From assembly GCA_026785865.1 (NCBI GenBank), contig JAJAZG010000328.1, positions 1-12,191 on the forward strand: a DNA stretch of 12,191 bases, read 5' to 3'. The position numbers were made by a program, and so were the translations under genes. The stretch comes from Pseudanabaena sp. CAN_BIN31 (GTDB lineage: Bacteria; Cyanobacteriota; Cyanobacteriia; Pseudanabaenales; Pseudanabaenaceae). Below the pieces are notes generated by a model, which saw only the letters and a program-made list of their open reading frames with translations, did not search any database and had not been told where the DNA came from. Below, in pieces: positions 6,501 through 12,191 of the stretch (position 1 is the first letter of the stretch; each line of letters starts with the position of its first letter).

Positions 6501-9230
6501 AGCACAGAGGGTTCTGGATTAGGCTATGTTTGCCTCAACTTACCAAAAGAGCAGATAAGTAAGCTGGCTAAACAATGCAATACATCGTCTGAACTATTTG
6601 CGAATATATGTAACGGATGCTTGCGTATCCTTGGTGATTTATATCGCTATCCTAAATATAACGTTGATGACTGGAGTAAATGGAAAGATGTGCAATCACG
6701 ATTAAGAAATTATATCGAAAAGTCTATTGCACATAATCAATTATCTGAGGATCAAGCACTTGATGCTTTATGGACAGCTATTTGTGATTATGGAAATCAT
6801 AGTTATTTAAAAATTAGCCCACTACATTTATGGGTAAAGGTAGCTATTCCTGATGATCCAGTATGGCGATGCACGTCCTGCGGACGACCTCATTTACACT
6901 ATGCAGGTGGTATTTGTACAAATTGTCTTTCTGTATTACCACCAGAACCCAACACAACTTGTGCAGATTTACACTCCCGAAATTATTACGCTACAGAAGC
7001 GATAAAGAAGCGTCAACCTGTACGATTACACTGTGAAGAATTGACGGGACAAACTGACGACCAAGCTGAAAGACAGAGACATTTCCGTAATATAGTCGTT
7101 AATATCGGCAAACAGCAAAGAGATTTCATTCCAATTGTAGATACGATTGATATCCTCAGCGTTACTACAACAATGGAAGTTGGAATTGATATTGGTAGTT
7201 TAATGGCTGTGGTAATGGCAAATATGCCACCAATGCGCTTTAACTATCAACAAAGAGCAGGTCGTGCAGGTCGTCGAGGACAAGCTTTTGCAATCTCATT
7301 AACACTATGTCGTGGTCGTTCCCATGATGAATTTTATTATCGACATCCAGAAAAGATTACAGGCGATCCACCTCCAGTTCCATTTCTGTCAATGTCGCAA
7401 TTTGAGATCGTACGGCGTTTGTTAACAAAAGAATGTCTGAGACGTGCATTTATTGCTGCTGATGTACATTGGTGGGAGAGTCCTACACCTCCAGATAGTC
7501 ATGGAGAATTTGGTACAGTTAAAGAATGGAAAGAGAAAGATACCCGTCGTAATGCCGTCAGTCAATGGCTAGAGAATTCTTTGGAGGTTACTGAGATATC
7601 AAAAGCTCTGTTAATCGGTGTGCAAAATGTCGATATAGCAGCAGAGCTAGAGAAGTATGTAAGACAGAATTTATTCGATAAGATTAATGAATGTGCCAAC
7701 AACTTAGAATTGGCAGGAGATGGATTAGCAGAACGTCTCGCTGAGGGTGGAATTTTGCCTATGTATGGGATGCCTTCAAGAGTTCGTGATTTTTATCATC
7801 AATATTCAACTAAAACAAAGAAGGTTTCCAAGATAGATCGAGATTTGGATCTAGCCATTACAGAATTTTCCCCTGGATCAGAGAAAACTAAAGACAAACG
7901 AATTTATACTGCTATTGGTTTCACAGCACCTTTGCTCCTAGACACAAAAAATGGATTACTCTCTGCTGGCGATCCGCTTTCTTCGCGTAAATGGATGCTG
8001 AGATGTCAGCGCTGCCAACATACAAAAACTTCTGAAAATAAAATTGAAGATATGGTATGCCCAACCTGCCAAGCAACAAAGGAGGAAGGTTTAAATATTT
8101 TCCAATGGGCTGTGCCTTTAGCTTTTCGTACTAACTTCAATCTTGGAGATGATGCTAAAAGTGATTACGATGTATTGATTACAGGTGCTGGCAGTGTAGC
8201 TGAGTCAGACCGTCAAGGTTTTAATGTAGTAACTAGTACCAATACTCAGACCGATTTTTCTGAATCTGGTCGAGTCTTTCGTATAAATGACAATCGCGGC
8301 AATCTATTCAAAGGAGCAATAGGTAAAGCGACCTTTGGGAATCGTGACAAAATGTTGTCTGACCAGTGGATTCTTGATCGCTTTCAGAAGAAAAAAAATG
8401 TATTTAAGTTTGAAAAGGTCGGAGAGTCAGAGGAGATCGCCATTGTTGCCCCAAAAACAACAGGTGTTCTTCGTATTCAACCTGCTAGTATCCCAGAGGG
8501 CTTATGCCTCGTTCCAATTACATATGGCTCTGCCATAAAAGCCGCTTTCTACTCTGCTGCCTTTATTGTTCGTTCTGTCACGGCACAAGAATTAGACATC
8601 GATCCCGAAGAGTTAGATATTAGTGGTTTACGACAGGTCGAGATAAATGGCGAGAAAGTTGGAGAACTTGTAATTAGCGATCGCCTTGCCAATGGTTCTG
8701 GCTTTACTGATTGGCTAGCTAAGCACTGGGAAGATATACTTACAGAAAAAATCCTGAATTCTAAAAACAGTTTTGCTGAGGCAATCATTTCACAGCAACA
8801 TCGTGATAAATGCGACTCTTCTTGCTACGACTGCCTGCAACAGTACCGCAACATGAACTATCACGGTTTACTAGATTGGCGTTTAGGAATTTCTATGTTG
8901 AGAGTATTAGCCAATAGCAATTTCTCATGTGGGCTAGACGGCAATTTTGCTACTCCAGAGCTAGAAAAATGGCTTGAAACTGCAACTAATTTACGTGATA
9001 CCTTCTGCTCATCGTTTAATAGCTGTTCCCCACAGGAGTTTGACAAGCTATCTGGCTTCGATATAGGCAGCAAGAGCATTATTATCGTTCATCCATTATG
9101 GAAACTAGATAATCCTATCGGGCTATTAGCTGATGCGATCGCCACAGTAGACCCTACGCGAGAAATTAAATATCTCGATACCTTTAATCTATTACGTCGC
9201 CCAAGTTGGTGTTATCAATCATTAAGCTGA
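3540..9230 (+). CDS. Giant DEAD/DEAH-type helicase with DUF1998 C-terminus (DruE/DrmA-like)
   Basis: This is a 1896-aa superfamily 2 nucleic-acid-dependent ATPase. Visible motifs are Q100 before motif I, Walker A AGTGSGKT (117-124), motif Ia LYPMNALVEDQ (200-210), motif Ib ILITNYSML (317-325), motif II DELH (357-360), motif III SSAS (395-398), motif IV LVIFSDSR (778-785), motif V SVTTTMEVGIDIG (1207-1219) and motif VI QQRAGRAGRRG (1237-1247). Cysteine pairs suggest several zinc sites: C553/C560, C594/C597, C730/C733, C1111/C1114 with C1126/C1129, and C1489/C1492 with C1507/C1510. The C-terminal DUF1998 region carries CxxxCxxC at 1758-1765 followed by DWRLG (1779-1783). All catalytic motifs look intact. 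The size and DEAD-plus-DUF1998 layout match DruE, the signature protein of Druantia defence, better than the shorter DISARM DrmA. It closes an operon with two partners. The product is probably a cytoplasmic translocase acting on invading DNA; substrate and subtype are inference. Confidence 0.92.
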   Translation: MQDPIGAFDKIRDNLILYIKTAFGTQFPEIEQERERLLRQTGAFYQEPWIEPLPRYLKSGKTIDNLEVSDVPTLDADALQDFKDLAKCGLVKEYELYSHQIRMMSKALEGHNTVVTAGTGSGKTESFLLPLFAYLAKESKNWQAPNKEPDHLNDWWKNEDWQKQCNPVPEGKKNHSFQRSYRVSQRTHETRDPAVRALILYPMNALVEDQLTRLRLALDSDKARDWFENNRNGNRIYFGRYNGVTAIAGRETTKTGKPNKDKIEELLERMKQMESSIEASIQHFNETGKEDVRYFFPRLDGSEMRCRWDMQDAPPDILITNYSMLSIMLMRDVDKNLFDKTKAWLQKEDSIFHLIVDELHLYRGTTGTEVAYLLRLLMERLGLYPGHPKLRILASSASLEPKNLESLEFLNQFFGTEWNPEQVIEGQSEPIPSIDTEEFIDSEPFIRLAREIDSNSIETLKGTDVFNECRQIMEPENNAVGSRMIKACEVDTKIRAVAIADFAKKLFGEALTEEDRALALRGLLTTRGLCNQPSLPSFRLHWFFRNIEGLWACTKPNHGCEEGEASNNRPVGKLFVESPPIMYDKYRVLEMLNCEQCGTVLFGGKRLELKDNQGWELLPTDPDIESIPDRQVSSFLESRSYNEYAIFWASRDIYSTEFRDTGWKQPTKIGSTSEKAFWDIASLDVYSGEVILGEPNSNKSDDQWVKGYIYHLRDLPEETQKSMPAQPSICPCCGTDYHKRKSRRSSIRGFRSGFSRLSQLLSKELFYQLPDEKETRKLVIFSDSRENAASISNGIERNHHNDIVREAISDELNQLVIGQLYLLEDLQQNGHSIRDEAIEFAKRNPNAITELQEKIELANQPVEGLIPAFKALRNQALEMLNEIKQRGDKNIVPLRLLFEGKDSTLGTLIQRLARLGINPAGNDIADQYYKYDDDREHYWTDFFDFESQSLEWKEDSPTSRQKIDNRNSLVDKVKGEVCHALFSRLFYSTEGSGLGYVCLNLPKEQISKLAKQCNTSSELFANICNGCLRILGDLYRYPKYNVDDWSKWKDVQSRLRNYIEKSIAHNQLSEDQALDALWTAICDYGNHSYLKISPLHLWVKVAIPDDPVWRCTSCGRPHLHYAGGICTNCLSVLPPEPNTTCADLHSRNYYATEAIKKRQPVRLHCEELTGQTDDQAERQRHFRNIVVNIGKQQRDFIPIVDTIDILSVTTTMEVGIDIGSLMAVVMANMPPMRFNYQQRAGRAGRRGQAFAISLTLCRGRSHDEFYYRHPEKITGDPPPVPFLSMSQFEIVRRLLTKECLRRAFIAADVHWWESPTPPDSHGEFGTVKEWKEKDTRRNAVSQWLENSLEVTEISKALLIGVQNVDIAAELEKYVRQNLFDKINECANNLELAGDGLAERLAEGGILPMYGMPSRVRDFYHQYSTKTKKVSKIDRDLDLAITEFSPGSEKTKDKRIYTAIGFTAPLLLDTKNGLLSAGDPLSSRKWMLRCQRCQHTKTSENKIEDMVCPTCQATKEEGLNIFQWAVPLAFRTNFNLGDDAKSDYDVLITGAGSVAESDRQGFNVVTSTNTQTDFSESGRVFRINDNRGNLFKGAIGKATFGNRDKMLSDQWILDRFQKKKNVFKFEKVGESEEIAIVAPKTTGVLRIQPASIPEGLCLVPITYGSAIKAAFYSAAFIVRSVTAQELDIDPEELDISGLRQVEINGEKVGELVISDRLANGSGFTDWLAKHWEDILTEKILNSKNSFAEAIISQQHRDKCDSSCYDCLQQYRNMNYHGLLDWRLGISMLRVLANSNFSCGLDGNFATPELEKWLETATNLRDTFCSSFNSCSPQEFDKLSGFDIGSKSIIIVHPLWKLDNPIGLLADAIATVDPTREIKYLDTFNLLRRPSWCYQSLS

Positions 9231-9247
9231 CAATAGAAATGTGAAAG

Positions 9248-9349
9248 ATGCCAGAATTTACATCATTGCAACTCAACAACTACCCAATGTGTGGAAAAAT
9301 ACTCATCCGAAAATTGACTGGTGTAGGGTTACATAATTTTGAGATCTAA
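9248..9349 (+). CDS. Small 33-codon ORF after the helicase, possibly a truncated gene start
   Basis: An ATG 17 bp after the helicase stop opens a 33-aa frame beginning MPEFTSLQLNNYPMCGKILI. Its TAA stop (9347-9349) overlaps the stop codon of the convergent MBOAT gene. A weak purine stretch (GAAAG) precedes the ATG. It is the only open frame in the 115-bp gap between the two convergent genes, and the composition looks protein-like. I do not recognise a family. It could be the amputated beginning of a fourth cassette gene cut off at the island's right junction, a genuine small protein, or chance. Confidence 0.25.
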   Translation: MPEFTSLQLNNYPMCGKILIRKLTGVGLHNFEI

Positions 9350-10791
9350 AAATCAAAGTAGATAAATGGTAGTTTGTTCTCTGGGCTAAGGATACTTACT
9401 AAAAATAGGCTGACGGGGACTAAAAATAATTTTACTTGCCAATTTAGTTGCCACTTATTGCGATCGCATCGATAGGCAATCAGCGATAAAATAACTAGAC
9501 CAAACATTAATAACGAAATTTGTCCGACTGTAATACCAAGGGATTCTACATAGATTTTTACACCAAACTGGGGATCGCTCTCGTAGCCCCAAAGTCTTTT
9601 TAGAAACATATTGGTATCAACTAAATTGGGCAATCGGAACGGAATCCAACCCAAAAACACTACCAACTGCGTAAGCGCGATCGCTAATATTTGCATCGGC
9701 AAGGGTTTCCAGATTTTATTTAACCCTTGAAATACGCTGCAAACTTGCATCCAAAGACGATGCACAACTAGCGCTGCGCCATGCCAAGCGCCCCAAATAA
9801 TAAAGCCCCAGTTTGCGCCATGCCAGATCCCGACCACGATCATGATGATCATCAGGTTTAAGCAAGTCCGCCAGAGTCCGCCGCGTGAACCACCGAGGGG
9901 AATATAGAGATAATTTCGCATCCATGCGCCGAGGGTCATATGCCAACGTCGCCAAAAATCGGAAATACTTGCCGAGAAATAGGGGAAATCAAAATTTTGA
10001 GGTAGCTTGAAACCTAATAACAAGGCGCTACCTCTCGCCATATCGATATAACCGCTAAAGTCGCAATAAATCTGAATACCATAGGCGAAGAGCGCTAGCC
10101 ATAGATCGATACTACCTGCGCGTTCAGTATTCCGAAAATTAAGATCGACCAGTCGCGCCATATTGTCGGCAACGATCCCTTTTTTGACGGCTCCAATGGC
10201 GAATAGCCAGATACCTTCGACGATATCGGGCAGAACGGGACGCGATCTCGTTAATAGTTGGGGCGCAAATTCCTGATAACGAGTAATCGGTCCTGATAGG
10301 AGCTTGGCAAAAAATAATTTGTAAGCAGCAAAATTGAGAAAATCTTTGGCTGGAGTATTACCACGATAGGTATCGACCAAATAAGCAATTAATTCAAATA
10401 CAAAAAAGCTTAAAGTGATCGGTGGCACAATATTTGTCTTTGCCCAAATCGCTAGCGAACTCCCCGCCGTTAGCCCCGTAATGTTACCGATCGCCATTGC
10501 TACAAACGGAATATATTTAAAACCAAATAGCAATAGCACATTAAAAAATATTCCCACAAACAGCAACCACTGCTTCAGGAATTGATCGCCTTTACGAATT
10601 TCTTTTCCCAGCCAAAAATTGACCGTCAACATCACAATCAGCAGCCAGACATACTGCACCTGAAGAAATGAATAAAACATTAAACTTGCTGTCAAAAGGA
10701 CTAACAAGCGCGTTTGCAGGTGTGGGACTAGCCAATAAATAATCGTTATGCTGATCAGAAACGAGCCATATTCGAGGGAAAGAAAATCCAT
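9346..10791 (-). CDS. MBOAT-family membrane O-acyltransferase (AlgI/DltB-like)
   Basis: This 481-aa polytopic membrane protein is of the usual length for AlgI-type acyltransferases, which pass acyl groups, usually acetyl, across the membrane to exopolysaccharide or cell-wall sugars. Hydrophobic helices start at about residue 10 and recur throughout. Family signatures are YCDFSGYIDMARG (242-254), SDFWRRWHMTLGAWMRNYLY (277-296), IPLGGSRGG (297-305) and the segment GIWHGANWGFIIWGAWHG (321-338), in which H324 is the expected invariant catalytic histidine. The C-terminus ENKLPFIYFDF is typical, so the gene is complete. The ATG follows the DUF1830 stop by 3 bp, implying coupled translation. AlgI-like genes are usually followed by an SGNH/AlgX- or AlgJ-like partner; here the downstream side is occupied by the convergent helicase operon. 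A diverged copy of the last ~30 codons lies at 147-221. The substrate cannot be told from the sequence. Confidence 0.93.
   Translation of the reverse strand: MDFLSLEYGSFLISITIIYWLVPHLQTRLLVLLTASLMFYSFLQVQYVWLLIVMLTVNFWLGKEIRKGDQFLKQWLLFVGIFFNVLLLFGFKYIPFVAMAIGNITGLTAGSSLAIWAKTNIVPPITLSFFVFELIAYLVDTYRGNTPAKDFLNFAAYKLFFAKLLSGPITRYQEFAPQLLTRSRPVLPDIVEGIWLFAIGAVKKGIVADNMARLVDLNFRNTERAGSIDLWLALFAYGIQIYCDFSGYIDMARGSALLLGFKLPQNFDFPYFSASISDFWRRWHMTLGAWMRNYLYIPLGGSRGGLWRTCLNLMIIMIVVGIWHGANWGFIIWGAWHGAALVVHRLWMQVCSVFQGLNKIWKPLPMQILAIALTQLVVFLGWIPFRLPNLVDTNMFLKRLWGYESDPQFGVKIYVESLGITVGQISLLMFGLVILSLIAYRCDRNKWQLNWQVKLFLVPVSLFLVSILSPENKLPFIYFDF
9394..9472 (+). repeat. Right copy of direct repeat flanking the cassette, within the MBOAT 3' end
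   Basis: This is the partner of 155-221. The first 24 bases are identical. It then carries a 12-bp stretch absent from the left copy, bounded by two TTGCCA hexamers (9436-9441 and 9448-9453), consistent with slippage between short direct repeats. It encodes the residues around RCDRNKWQLNWQVKLFLVPV of the MBOAT protein. Read as an island boundary, it would be the attR-like end that preserves the gene's reading frame. Confidence 0.7.
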
Positions 10792-10794
10792 TAT

Positions 10795-11151
10795 TTAGGA
10801 GACTACTTCAGGTAGAGAGAGCACTGGCGATAGATCTTCAAGTGGATCATCATCGATTGATTTGATCGGAGCCCAGTTTGGCAAGGTTGAGCTAGCTTCT
10901 TCTACTTGTAATTGGACACAGGGGATTGTATCTGAAAGTATGGAGCTTGCCATCATTCCTGAATGAATCTCAACATGTGCAGAGGCGATCGCTTCAAATA
11001 TTAAGTTCTGACCAGGAAATACGACCCGCTCGAAATACCACTGAGGCACATCGGTAATCCGTGCAATTTGGATTTTGCTGGTGGCATTTACATAGGAGCA
11101 GACAATCTTTTTGTCGTGCAAATCAGCAGGTAATGGATCGAATATGGACAT
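10795..11151 (-). CDS. DUF1830 domain protein
   Basis: This 118-aa protein matches the cyanobacteria-restricted DUF1830 family. The recognisable core is VCSYVNATSKIQIARITDVP (17-36), WYFERVVFPGQNLIFEA (38-54), a segment around EIHSGMMASSILSDTIPC (61-78) and then a VQLQV strand (79-83). The C-terminal ~35 residues are acidic, low in complexity and probably disordered. The biochemical role of the family is unknown to me. There is no signal peptide or membrane segment, so it is probably cytoplasmic. The gene stops 3 bp before the MBOAT start and is likely co-transcribed with it. No clear Shine-Dalgarno precedes the ATG. A TATATA stretch shortly upstream on the minus strand (11160-11165) could be a -10 element, without a matching -35. 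Confidence 0.88.
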   Translation of the reverse strand: MSIFDPLPADLHDKKIVCSYVNATSKIQIARITDVPQWYFERVVFPGQNLIFEAIASAHVEIHSGMMASSILSDTIPCVQLQVEEASSTLPNWAPIKSIDDDPLEDLSPVLSLPEVVS

Positions 11152-11339
11152 AGTATTTTTATATAACGTTGTTTAAGCAAAAATTACAGGATGCTTTGAG
11201 ATACAAACCAACCTAATTTAGTCGGAAATCCAAAAATATCTCTAGTTAAACCAAATAAACCCCACTGACGCATTTGGAATTAACTAAGGAAACCAATCCT
11301 GCTACTCAGCACGTACATAAAGCTAACACTCAACATGGA
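11152..11339 (-). other. Intergenic region between the methyltransferase and DUF1830 genes
   Basis: This is 188 bp between two minus-strand genes and probably carries the promoter of the DUF1830-MBOAT pair. An AT-rich TATATA lies near the DUF1830 start. No strong terminator hairpin is visible after the methyltransferase stop; the best inverted repeat is only a 4-bp stem (AGGA/TCCT). It contains one short open frame (11184-11273), described separately. Confidence 0.4.
11184..11273 (-). CDS. Possible 29-aa small protein upstream of DUF1830
   Basis: A minus-strand ATG at 11273 opens a 29-codon frame, beginning MRQWGLFGLTRDIFGFPTKL and ending in FVSQSIL before TAA. It is preceded in frame by a stop two codons upstream. 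No Shine-Dalgarno is visible. The amino-acid pattern, with its aromatic and amphipathic spacing and alternating G/F residues, looks more protein-like than most random short frames, but I recognise no family. It could equally be an incidental frame in the DUF1830 leader. Confidence 0.2.
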   Translation of the reverse strand: MRQWGLFGLTRDIFGFPTKLGWFVSQSIL

Positions 11340-12191
11340 TTAGGGTTTGTAAATACTACTACCAACTAATGATTCAGTATTCTGAGAAATTGCCCTTACT
11401 GCCCGAAACATCCCAAATCGACAAAGTCCTGTCCCGAAAGCAAGACGCATTAATAATAAGGTCGGAACCTCGCGCAGTGACTTAATAAAACCAGTTATCC
11501 CAAATTTGACTAAACCCGATGGGCGGATAATTCCTTGCCAAATCGAATCAATCCAAGAAGGCAAAGTCTCAACCGTCCAGTCTGCTGTAGTTACTTCACC
11601 TTTGGCTAAACTAGTTTCGCTAAGAATCTCCGCAAATCCTTCGATACTGGCGAAAGCAGGATGTGACCATTGATCGAGCAGTTGCTGCATGATTAGTTTT
11701 TCGACAAAGTTAAGAGGTTTTTTGCGATCGTCGCGTTGATTCCAATCGGCGACCACAAGGATGCCATCGGGCTTTAGCACTCTCAATAATTCTTTAGCAA
11801 AAACTGCCTTGTCGGGCATATGTGGTCCTGCCTCAATGCACCAAACCACATCAAAACTAGCGTCAGGAAATGATAGCGCCATCGCATCATCGACCTGAAA
11901 TTTGGCTTTCATTTCAGGCGGAGTGAGTTCTGTGGCTCTCTTGACCTGCTGCGGACTGATCGTTACGGCGGTAACATCAAAGCCATAGTCTCTTGCCAAA
12001 ATACGGCTACTGCCACCAATGCCACAGCCGACATCAAGTAACGTACTGCCCTGAGCCACTTGATCTAAGCCGCCCCACTTCACCATTTCTCTAACAAAAT
12101 CCACCTTGGCTTCCCGAAAATCTTTAGATTGAGCGGGAGTTCCATAATGTCCGAGATGAATATGATCACCCCAATAAAATTCTAAAAGCCC
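11340..12191 (-). CDS. Sll0418-like MPBQ/MSBQ methyltransferase, 5' end beyond the window
   Basis: This is a SAM-dependent methyltransferase of the cyanobacterial Sll0418 type. That type methylates 2-methyl-6-phytyl- and solanesyl-benzoquinol in tocopherol and plastoquinone synthesis at membranes. The visible part is 283 codons and contains YWGDHIHLGHYGTP, motif I LLDVGCGIGGSSRILA, TISPQQVKRATELTPPE, the DDAMALSFPDASFDVVW block, EAGPHMPDKAVFAKELLRVL and the C-terminal REVPTLLLMRLAFGTGLCRF. These match what I remember of Sll0418 closely. An internal GTG at 12104 could pass for a start, but the frame stays open to the right edge and encodes conserved family residues (EFYWGDHIHLGHYG), so the true start is outside. 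Probably some 45-50 N-terminal residues, including a hydrophobic anchor, are missing. The C-terminus runs about 10 residues past the usual end. Plant VTE3 does this reaction with an unrelated protein, so I give no symbol. Confidence 0.92.
   Translation of the reverse strand, partial: GLLEFYWGDHIHLGHYGTPAQSKDFREAKVDFVREMVKWGGLDQVAQGSTLLDVGCGIGGSSRILARDYGFDVTAVTISPQQVKRATELTPPEMKAKFQVDDAMALSFPDASFDVVWCIEAGPHMPDKAVFAKELLRVLKPDGILVVADWNQRDDRKKPLNFVEKLIMQQLLDQWSHPAFASIEGFAEILSETSLAKGEVTTADWTVETLPSWIDSIWQGIIRPSGLVKFGITGFIKSLREVPTLLLMRLAFGTGLCRFGMFRAVRAISQNTESLVGSSIYKP

Noticed and set aside
222..9345. Integrase, transposase or tRNA attachment site within the island
   Set aside because: I searched by eye for recombinase-like proteins and tRNA-like ends and found none. 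The proposed boundaries rest only on the MBOAT-derived repeat.
9716..9955. 79-codon minus-strand frame inside the MBOAT gene
   Set aside because: It overlaps the strongly conserved MBOAT active-site region in another frame and is a shadow.
12102..12104. GTG as the start of the methyltransferase
   Set aside because: The frame continues open to the window edge and encodes family-conserved residues upstream, so this is an internal valine.

Overview
The window looks like cyanobacterial chromosome. The palindrome GCGATCGC (HIP1) occurs ten times in 12.2 kb. The right-hand genes are also cyanobacterial types: a methyltransferase closely resembling the Synechocystis Sll0418 tocopherol/plastoquinone methyltransferase, a DUF1830 protein and an AlgI-like MBOAT acyltransferase. 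A Pseudanabaena-like host is possible, but I cannot fix the genus from this sequence.

Layout. Positions 1-146 hold a short element bounded by an exact 17-bp inverted repeat (MITE-like). Next to it, 147-221 is a decayed scrap of the 3' end of an MBOAT gene, lying antisense. An AT-rich leader (222-544) precedes a compact plus-strand three-gene operon (545-9230). It encodes a 667-aa protein of unknown function, a ~327-aa probable winged-helix protein whose gene overlaps the first by 8 bp, and a 1896-aa SF2 helicase with a DUF1998 C-terminus. On the minus strand, convergent with this operon, lie an intact MBOAT gene (9346-10791), a DUF1830 gene (10795-11151) and a methyltransferase gene that runs off the right edge (11340-12191).

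Interpretation. The three-gene operon has the make-up of an anti-phage defence cassette. The helicase belongs to the very large DEAD/DUF1998 type exemplified by DruE of Druantia and, more distantly, DrmA of DISARM, and it is co-transcribed with two poorly characterised partners. No methyltransferase, nuclease or integrase is visible in the cassette, so a subtype cannot be fixed.

The most informative structural signal is that the cassette lies between two direct, diverged copies of the last ~25-30 codons of the MBOAT gene. One copy is inside the intact gene on the right. The other is the orphan scrap on the left, cut off exactly where the MITE-like element begins. This suggests the operon entered at the 3' end of the MBOAT gene, displacing the original gene end and whatever lay downstream of it, and that the left junction was later hit by a small transposable element. 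HIP1 sites inside the cassette argue that it has circulated among cyanobacteria rather than arriving recently from a distant source.
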